9,561 nt of DNA. Source: DAOTXK01 sp034435395. Lineage in GTDB: Bacteria; Chloroflexota; Anaerolineae; Aggregatilineales; Ch27. This document shows, in pieces, positions 5,108 to 9,561 of the stretch. Under the pieces are notes generated by a model, which saw only the letters and a program-made list of their open reading frames with translations, was not told the origin of the DNA and did no database searches. The DNA lies in assembly GCA_034435395.1 (NCBI GenBank), contig DAOTXK010000052.1:1-9561 (forward strand), in the 5' to 3' direction. A program made the translations under genes and the position numbers. Numbering within the stretch: position 1 is the first letter of the stretch; each line of letters opens with the position of its first letter.

Positions 5108-6183
5108 GTCAGGGTCCTTCCATCTCTCCGGGAGAGGTATGTCAATACCTGGGTGATAGCGGGCAGCGGCAGCACCCGTCGGGCCGCGCCCAGGGCAATG
5201 GCCTCGCGGGGCATGCCAAACACCACCGAGGTGGCTTCGTCCTGGGCGATGGTGAACGCGCCAGCCTCCCGCATCTTCCGCAACCCACGCGCGCCGTCGC
5301 TCCCCATGCCCGTCAGCAGCACGCCGATGGCCCCGGCCCCGAAACTGCTGGCCACCGACTCCAACAGGACATCGCCCGCCGGGATGTGGCGAGCATCGGT
5401 CGGGTGGTCATCGTAGACAAACCGTCTGGCCGTCGTCAGCCGCAAATGGCAACCGCCGGGGGCCAGATAGACGTGACCCGGCAGGGGCCGTTCGCCTTCC
5501 CTGGCGATGCCCACGGTCAGAGGCGTGACACGCCCCAGCCAGTCGACCAGCGAGGCGACAAAATCCGGGGCGATGTGCTGGACGACCACCACGGGCAGGG
5601 GAAAATCGGCGGGCAGCCCCTGGAGTATCTGACCGAGCGCCGCTGGCCCGCCGGTGGAGGATACGATGGCGACGATCTCCGGCGGCTTCGTAACCGCCAG
5701 CTGATCCAGCGGCATCTCCTCCACCGTCGCCGCCGGCTCCGGGGACGGAGGGGCGCGCCGCCTGTGGTGGATCACCCGCACGTCGGCCATGGCCCGCAGC
5801 ACGTTGACCAGCGCCGCCGTCTGGGCCTCATGCGCCGGGTCGCCCGGCCCTGCCGGTTTACGCCGCAGCGTCAAGGCGCCGGCGCTGATCGCCTGGAAAG
5901 CGATATCCGTCTCCCACCGATTCAGGCTGGCGGTGACCACCACAATCGGCGTGGGCGCCTGGTACATGATCTCCCGCGTGGCCTCCAGGCCGTCCATCTC
6001 CGGCATCACCAGGTCCATGAGCACCACGTCCGGGCGGAGCCGCCCGGCCATCTCCACGGCTTCCTGTCCGTTGCGCGCCTCGCCGATCACACACATGTCA
6101 GCCGCCTGGTTGACCAGCGCCGTCATCATCCTGCGCGCTGTCGGGCTGTCATCGACGACCAGCACTCGTATGGTTTTGCCCAT
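5104..6183 (-). CDS. cheB: CheB, chemoreceptor glutamate methylesterase/deamidase
   Basis: 359 residues. N-terminal receiver (about 1-125): Asp11-Asp12, Asp57 (VVLMDLVMPEMDG), Thr84, Lys109. An Arg/Pro-rich linker (about 135-165) leads to the CheB esterase domain (about 168-350) with catalytic Ser175 (SSTGG), His202 (VVQHIAPDF) and Asp295 (LLTGMGSDGARG). It removes methyl groups from MCP glutamates when phosphorylated by CheA, giving adaptation. The common RPSVDVLF stretch reads IPAGDVLL here. Start: ATG at 6183 has GAGGGG about five bases upstream; a GTG one codon earlier (6186) would be too near that box. No cheR (the opposing methyltransferase) is in the window. A candidate promoter lies at 6273-6281 and the gene heads the tight cheB-cheY-RsbT-like-cheW operon. 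Confidence 0.95.
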   Translation of the reverse strand: MGKTIRVLVVDDSPTARRMMTALVNQAADMCVIGEARNGQEAVEMAGRLRPDVVLMDLVMPEMDGLEATREIMYQAPTPIVVVTASLNRWETDIAFQAISAGALTLRRKPAGPGDPAHEAQTAALVNVLRAMADVRVIHHRRRAPPSPEPAATVEEMPLDQLAVTKPPEIVAIVSSTGGPAALGQILQGLPADFPLPVVVVQHIAPDFVASLVDWLGRVTPLTVGIAREGERPLPGHVYLAPGGCHLRLTTARRFVYDDHPTDARHIPAGDVLLESVASSFGAGAIGVLLTGMGSDGARGLRKMREAGAFTIAQDEATSVVFGMPREAIALGAARRVLPLPAITQVLTYLSRRDGRTLT

Positions 6184-6272
6184 CACGTCCCCTCTGGCAG
6201 CGATGTCAGGTCACCGTGCCTGACCGCCGCGCCCGGCGTTCACGGCCAGCAGCGCCGCCAGACCTCCCTGGT

Positions 6273-6281
6273 ATTGTAACA
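6273..6281 (-). promoter_or_regulatory. Extended -10 promoter candidate for the cheB operon
   Basis: Minus strand TGTTACAAT: TG one base ahead of TACAAT (6273-6278), a good extended -10. No clear -35 is needed or seen. Predicted start is near 6266, with a leader of about 80 nt. Confidence 0.4.
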
Positions 6282-6500
6282 TACAACCCCAACGCCCAGA
6301 CACCGCCGGACGGTGCCTTTTGCGGTGGATGTCCGGTTCGAACCGCCCAGGCCACGAAGGGGCGAAGTTCCTTACAGGATTCATAAGGCTATCCTGGCGG
6401 GCGTGGCGCGCCTGGCGGTTCAAACAGCCTCTCCACCGCCAACGATCCACCCTCCCACCGCCAGGCAATGTCCCGGTTAATGAGCAGACGGCAGCGGCGG
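6282..6500. other. cheA-cheB gap with inverted repeats, no gene seen
   Basis: A perfect 9-bp inverted repeat (CCTGGCGGT at 6411-6419, ACCGCCAGG at 6457-6465) and two copies of the motif CTCNCACCGCC-like sequence (around 6430-6440 and 6452-6462) are visible. There is also a 6-bp pairing GAGCAG/CTGCTC around the cheA stop and a CCGGAC/GTCCGG pair near 6309-6342. None has a T-run. No frame here looks coding, so transcription may or may not continue from cheA to cheB. Confidence 0.5.
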
Positions 6501-8690
6501 TCACAAATACTGCTCAATCGTGGCCAGCAGCTCAGCCTGGTCAAACCCGCGCTTGACGATGTAAGCGTTGGCCCCGGCCATCATGCCGCGCTCGCGATCT
6601 TCCTGGCTCTCCAGAGAAGTCACCAGGATGATGGGCATATCCCGGAACCGCTCGCTCTCCCGCAGCTGCCGGGTCAGTTCGAAGCCATCCATCCGCGGCA
6701 TCTGAAGATCGCACACGATCAGGTCGATCTCCAGCTCGTCCAGCCGCTCCAGGGCTTCGATGCCGTCGGTGGCGATGGCGACCTGATAGCCGGAAGTCTC
6801 CAGGATGTTTTTCTCCAGCGTGCGGGTGGTGATCGAATCGTCGACCACCAGGATGTGGGCCAGAAAGGTTTCCTGCTCTTCTTCCCCTGGCTGGGGCAGC
6901 CGGAGCGGGCGCGCCCCCCGGGCCGACTTCACCAGGTCCGCCGGATTAAGCACGATCACCGGGCGGCCATCGCCCAGCAGCGCCGCCCCGGCCACGTTGC
7001 GCACCCGCTTGAGCGGCTTGCCCAGCGGTTTGACCGCCAGCTCCAGCTCGGTCATCACATCGTCGACCAGCAGGGCCAGCCGCTGCTCGGCCACGCTGAC
7101 CACCACCGCCAGCATCTCCCGCACGTCCTGATCCTCGCCGAGGGGCTGCCCTAACGCCCCGGTCAGGGCGACCAGCGGCAACGGGTTGTCGTCCACCGCG
7201 ATCATCGGCTGCCCTTCCACGTTGAAGATGTCGTCCGGCGGCACGATCTTCTCCACGGAAAGCAGCGGCAGCACGTAGGTGGCATCTCCGGCCCGGACCA
7301 GCAGGCCCCGCGTCATGGTCAGCGTGGAAGGGACCGACAGCCTGAACGTCGTGCCCTGGCCGGGGACGCTCTCCACCTCGATGCGCCCCTGGAGCGCCTC
7401 CAGCTGCTGGCGCACCACGTCCAGCCCCACGCCGCGCCCGGCCATGGCGGTGACTTTCTTGGAGGTGCTCACCCCCGGCAGGAAGGCCAGGGCGATCACC
7501 TCCTCCATGCTGGCCTCTTTATCGAGCGGCGGAGCGCCCGCGCGCCGGCCAGCCTCGCGCAGCGCCTCCAGGTCAAAGCCGCCGCCGTCGTCGCTGACCA
7601 CGATGCGGACCTCGCTGCCGCGCTGCTGCACGGCGACGCGGACCTGCCCTTCCACGGGCTTGCCGCGCTCCTGGCGGACCGCTGGCGCTTCGATGCCGTG
7701 GCCCACCGCGTTGCGCAGCAGGTGCATCAGCGGGTCCTTAAGCATCTCCAGGACCTTTTTGTCCAGTTCCACGTCGCTGCCTTCCAGCAGCAAGACCGCC
7801 TGTTTGTCCTCGCTGTGGGCGGCGTCCCGCACCGTGCGCTCCAGGGCCAGGACCAGCGTCTGGAAAGGCACCATGCGCACCCGCCGCACCTCGTCCTGCA
7901 GGCTGGCAGCGACCATCCCCAGGCGCGAGGTATCGGCGCTGAGCGCCCGGTCCAGGGCATCGACCTCGCGGGCGAAGACCTGCATCCGCACCTGCTGCCG
8001 CTGCAACATGTCCGCCAATTGCTGCCCAATGCCGCCGCTGTTCAGGTGGGGGAGCAGCGTTTTGATCTCGCGCCAGGTGCGCGGCCAGGCGGCTATCTCC
8101 CGGCGGATGCTCTGCAATTCCATCAGGCGTTGCTCGGAGCTGATCTTGGAGACCAGCAGTTCCCCGGCCTGGGCCATCAGGTTATCCAGCTTGTCCACCG
8201 CCACGCGGATGGTATCCTCACCCAGGCCAAAGGCGGAAGCCGGGTCGGCCAGCGCTTCGGCCGGCGGCGAGGAGGAGGCCGGCAGCGCCCCGCCCTCCGG
8301 CCCGCCACCCACCGCCACCAGCCGGGCCTGCAGAGCGTCCAACACCACCGACCTGCCGTCCAGCAGTTGCTGGATGGCGTCCAGCGTGTCGTACAACACG
8401 TCGCAAGTGGCGGGATCAAGGTCCAGGTTATCGTCGCGCGCCTGTTGCAGCACGCTCTCCGTGGCATGGGCCAGGCCCTCAATGTCCGACCGACTGACGG
8501 CGCGGGCCGCGCCTTTGAGGCTGTGGGCCTCCCGAAAGGCGTTGCGCAACAGCTCCTGACGGCGCGCCCGGCCAGGTCGGCGCTCCAGTTGCAGCAGGGC
8601 CTGATTCAGCGCTTGCAGGTGATCCGACGCCTCGGCCTGGAAGGTTTGCATCAGCTCACGGAGTAAAGCATCATCTTCTGTAGTGGGCAT
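6501..8690 (-). CDS. cheA: Hybrid CheA histidine kinase with C-terminal receiver
   Basis: 729 residues. Domains in order: Hpt/P1 (about 8-115) with phospho-accepting His56 (EAHSLKGAARA); a short Pro/Ser/Ala linker (128-158) where P2 would be, so the CheY/CheB docking domain is absent; dimerisation/P3 helices (about 160-280) with a 70-residue extended helical hairpin; P4 ATPase (about 280-440) with N-box Asn327 (HLLRNAVGHGIE), G1 DDGGG at 367-371 and GRGVG at 418-422; P5 CheW-like (about 450-595); receiver (about 611-729) with Asp617-Asp618, Asp661 (LIVCDLQMP), Thr691, Lys713. It autophosphorylates from receptor signals and passes phosphate to its own receiver, CheB and the CheY-like protein. 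This layout is that of hybrid kinases such as FrzE and WspE. The N-box has Gly330 where Asp is usual. Start: ATG at 8690 with GAGGGA seven bases before; the frame stays open to a GTG at 8861 but that extension is Arg/Pro-rich and unlike protein. Confidence 0.95.
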   Translation of the reverse strand: MPTTEDDALLRELMQTFQAEASDHLQALNQALLQLERRPGRARRQELLRNAFREAHSLKGAARAVSRSDIEGLAHATESVLQQARDDNLDLDPATCDVLYDTLDAIQQLLDGRSVVLDALQARLVAVGGGPEGGALPASSSPPAEALADPASAFGLGEDTIRVAVDKLDNLMAQAGELLVSKISSEQRLMELQSIRREIAAWPRTWREIKTLLPHLNSGGIGQQLADMLQRQQVRMQVFAREVDALDRALSADTSRLGMVAASLQDEVRRVRMVPFQTLVLALERTVRDAAHSEDKQAVLLLEGSDVELDKKVLEMLKDPLMHLLRNAVGHGIEAPAVRQERGKPVEGQVRVAVQQRGSEVRIVVSDDGGGFDLEALREAGRRAGAPPLDKEASMEEVIALAFLPGVSTSKKVTAMAGRGVGLDVVRQQLEALQGRIEVESVPGQGTTFRLSVPSTLTMTRGLLVRAGDATYVLPLLSVEKIVPPDDIFNVEGQPMIAVDDNPLPLVALTGALGQPLGEDQDVREMLAVVVSVAEQRLALLVDDVMTELELAVKPLGKPLKRVRNVAGAALLGDGRPVIVLNPADLVKSARGARPLRLPQPGEEEQETFLAHILVVDDSITTRTLEKNILETSGYQVAIATDGIEALERLDELEIDLIVCDLQMPRMDGFELTRQLRESERFRDMPIILVTSLESQEDRERGMMAGANAYIVKRGFDQAELLATIEQYL

Positions 8691-8861
8691 CTTCCCATCC
8701 CTCGGGTCCAAGCCACGGTTGCTGGTGTCTACAGCCGCTGTTGAGCCGCCGGTGTCCCCCTGCGGCGGGCCATCTCGTAGCGGATCGGGAGGCCACGTCC
8801 ACCGGCGGCGGGTCGGACGCTCGCTGCGCCGCCGGTCCCGTCCGCGCCTGGCTCCGGCCAC

Positions 8862-8915
8862 TCACTGCCGGGTATCGCCATCGGTGCCGCCCTCCCAGGT
8901 CCGTTGATTGTTCAT
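8862..8915 (-). CDS. 17-residue upstream ORF in frame with cheA
   Basis: Minus strand ATG at 8913-8915 with GAGG eight bases upstream (better than for many real genes here) opens a 17-residue ORF (MNNQRTWEGGTDGDTRQ) ending at TGA 8862-8864. The next codon, GTG 8861, is in the same frame and leads without a stop into cheA. It may be a leader peptide, an old cheA N-terminus broken by a nonsense change, or chance. Confidence 0.3.
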   Translation of the reverse strand: MNNQRTWEGGTDGDTRQ

Positions 8916-8958
8916 CAATTAAACCTCAAAAACCTTTCAATTTGGGGTTAATTTTACC
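8904..8958 (-). promoter_or_regulatory. AT-rich cheA promoter/leader with inverted repeats
   Basis: This is an AT-rich island in a GC-rich gap. Minus strand TGGTAAAAT gives an extended -10 (TAAAAT at 8951-8956), with a predicted start near 8944 and no good -35. Downstream, TTAAACCTCAAAA (8919-8931) and TTTGGGGTTAA (8941-8951) form an imperfect palindrome, and TTGAT/ATCAA (8904-8908, 8914-8918) another short one, both placed where a regulator could bind. No known operator is matched. Confidence 0.4.
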
Positions 8959-8960
8959 AC

Positions 8961-9301
8961 GCCTTTGCGCCGCTGCACCAGCGACCCGCCATCGGCACCG
9001 CCGGGACCGCCGACCGAGCACAGCCAGTCTGTCGAGGGCTGGCGGCCCGCCCCCGCCGGCTTTCCCTCATGTCACGGGCCACGTGAGAGGCGCGAATCCA
9101 GCCCATTGCCAGATGCCTCCGCCATTCGTTGTTTCCTGGCAACGCATCAACGCAAAATTCACTTATTATCCCGATGTTACACCCAACTGGATCGATCCGT
9201 CCAGCCGAAACGATGAATAATTTATAAAAACGGCGGCAGGGATGGCGGATGGCCGCTTCACCTGTCGAATGGGCGGGGCAACCGGCCGCCCCTCGCGGCA
9301 A
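8961..9301. other. Intergenic stretch, no gene supported
   Basis: Open frames here lack coding character and plausible starts. Visible only: a 10-bp palindrome GGATCGATCC inside a CTGGA/TCCAG pair (about 9187-9204), and AT-rich patches at 9150-9175 and 9205-9230 that have -10-like words on both strands but no convincing full promoter. Confidence 0.5.
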
Positions 9302-9334
9302 CAAAGTCTCTCCCGGCCATCAGGAGAGACTTTG
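9302..9334 (-). terminator. Hairpin terminator after the MCP gene
   Basis: A perfect 12-bp stem (CAAAGTCTCTCC at 9302-9313 with GGAGAGACTTTG at 9323-9334, 9-nt loop), 80 bases after the MCP stop. Read on the minus strand its right arm ends CTTTGTTG, a weak T-run partly inside the stem. It probably ends the MCP transcript, so cheA needs its own promoter. Confidence 0.55.
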
Positions 9335-9414
9335 CTCATCATCAGGGCAGGCTTCCATTGCTGAACCCGATCGGACCCGGCGTCTCCGCGCCGCCGGGCG
9401 GAACGCGCCTGAGC

Positions 9415-9561
9415 CTACGTCAGCCGGTAGCGGGCCACCATCTCTTCCATCTGGCGGGCCATGGCGTTGAGGTCCTGGGCGCTGCGCTCCGCCTGCTGGG
9501 TGCTGGCCGCCGCCTGCGCCGCCGCCTGCCTGATCGACACCATCGCCGCCAGCAACTGGTC
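9415..9561 (-). CDS. Methyl-accepting chemotaxis protein, C-terminal 48 residues (5' end outside window)
   Basis: The frame runs from the right edge to TAG at 9415-9417. The 48 residues are an Ala/Gln-rich heptad helix (MVSIRQAAAQAAASTQQAERS, then DLNAMARQMEEMVARYRL) typical of the last part of an MCP signalling domain, where the coiled coil ends in an ...L..MA..L..MV..F/Y.L tail. There is no NWETF-type pentapeptide for CheR/CheB tethering at its end. As the gene next to cheA it is the likely receptor of this system; its sensor domain cannot be seen. Confidence 0.85.
   Translation of the reverse strand, partial: DQLLAAMVSIRQAAAQAAASTQQAERSAQDLNAMARQMEEMVARYRLT

Noticed and set aside
6329..6348. 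GGTTCGAACC looks like the T-loop of a tRNA.
   Set aside because: It is a short palindrome. The flanking five-base arms do not pair as a T-stem, and no acceptor stem, anticodon arm or D-arm can be built on either strand.
6211..6504. 97-aa minus-strand open frame in the cheA-cheB gap.
   Set aside because: Arg/Gly-rich translation without domain features; it overlaps the cheA stop and the inverted repeats, and has no convincing start signal.
8691..8861. N-terminal extension of CheA from a GTG at 8861.
   Set aside because: The extension is Arg/Pro/Gly-rich without domain character, while the ATG at 8690 has a well-placed GAGGGA box and starts right at the Hpt domain.
8954..9304. 116-aa minus-strand open frame between cheA and the MCP gene.
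   Set aside because: No ribosome binding site of note, no recognisable motif, and it overlaps the terminator hairpin at its start; composition is that of non-coding GC-rich DNA.

Overview
This is a GC-rich bacterial window built around a chemosensory (Che-type) gene cluster read leftwards on the minus strand. The organism is most likely a Chloroflexota (Anaerolineae/Caldilineae-like) bacterium. That is inferred from the gene content and style (hybrid CheA, an RsbT-like small protein and a Roadblock protein in one cluster, CBS-ACT protein, RHS debris, long alternating Ala/Asp-Leu/Arg coding repeat), not from a marker gene, so it is held at moderate to low confidence.

Layout. 1-837 (+): the C-terminal part of a protein that enters from the left, first as a strictly alternating dipeptide repeat, then a helical domain and a charged coiled coil. 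841-1232: no intact gene, but a symmetric array of four 9-mers spaced about 49 bp and a decayed RHS/YD-repeat fragment. 1233-1913 (-): CBS-CBS-ACT sensor protein with its own good promoter. 2042-2330 (-): an independent promoter-to-terminator unit with no convincing ORF, a candidate structured small RNA. 2401-2637 (-): small hypothetical protein. 2822-8690 (-): the chemosensory cluster. 8691-9414: a leader/promoter region and otherwise empty DNA with one strong hairpin terminator. 9415-9561 (-): the C-terminus of a methyl-accepting chemotaxis protein (MCP) that continues beyond the right edge.

How the genes work together. In transcription order: MCP (partial), cheA fused to a receiver, cheB, a single-domain cheY-like regulator, a degenerate RsbT/GHKL-like protein, cheW, and a protein with a degenerate (probably non-phosphorylatable) receiver joined to a Roadblock/LC7 domain. 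MCP-CheW-CheA would form the signalling array. CheA would phosphorylate its own receiver, CheB and the CheY-like protein. cheB to cheW are overlapped or tightly packed and must be one operon. No cheR or flagellar gene is in the window, so the output (motility, pili, or another function) cannot be told from here. The Roadblock domain suggests a link to a small Ras-like GTPase, as with MglB-type proteins, but no GTPase is present.

Most worth a second look: the degenerate receiver-Roadblock protein and the RsbT-like protein that has lost its nucleotide-binding residues, both inside the che cluster; the candidate small RNA at 2042-2294; the phased repeat at 953-1109; and an in-frame upstream mini-ORF ahead of cheA.
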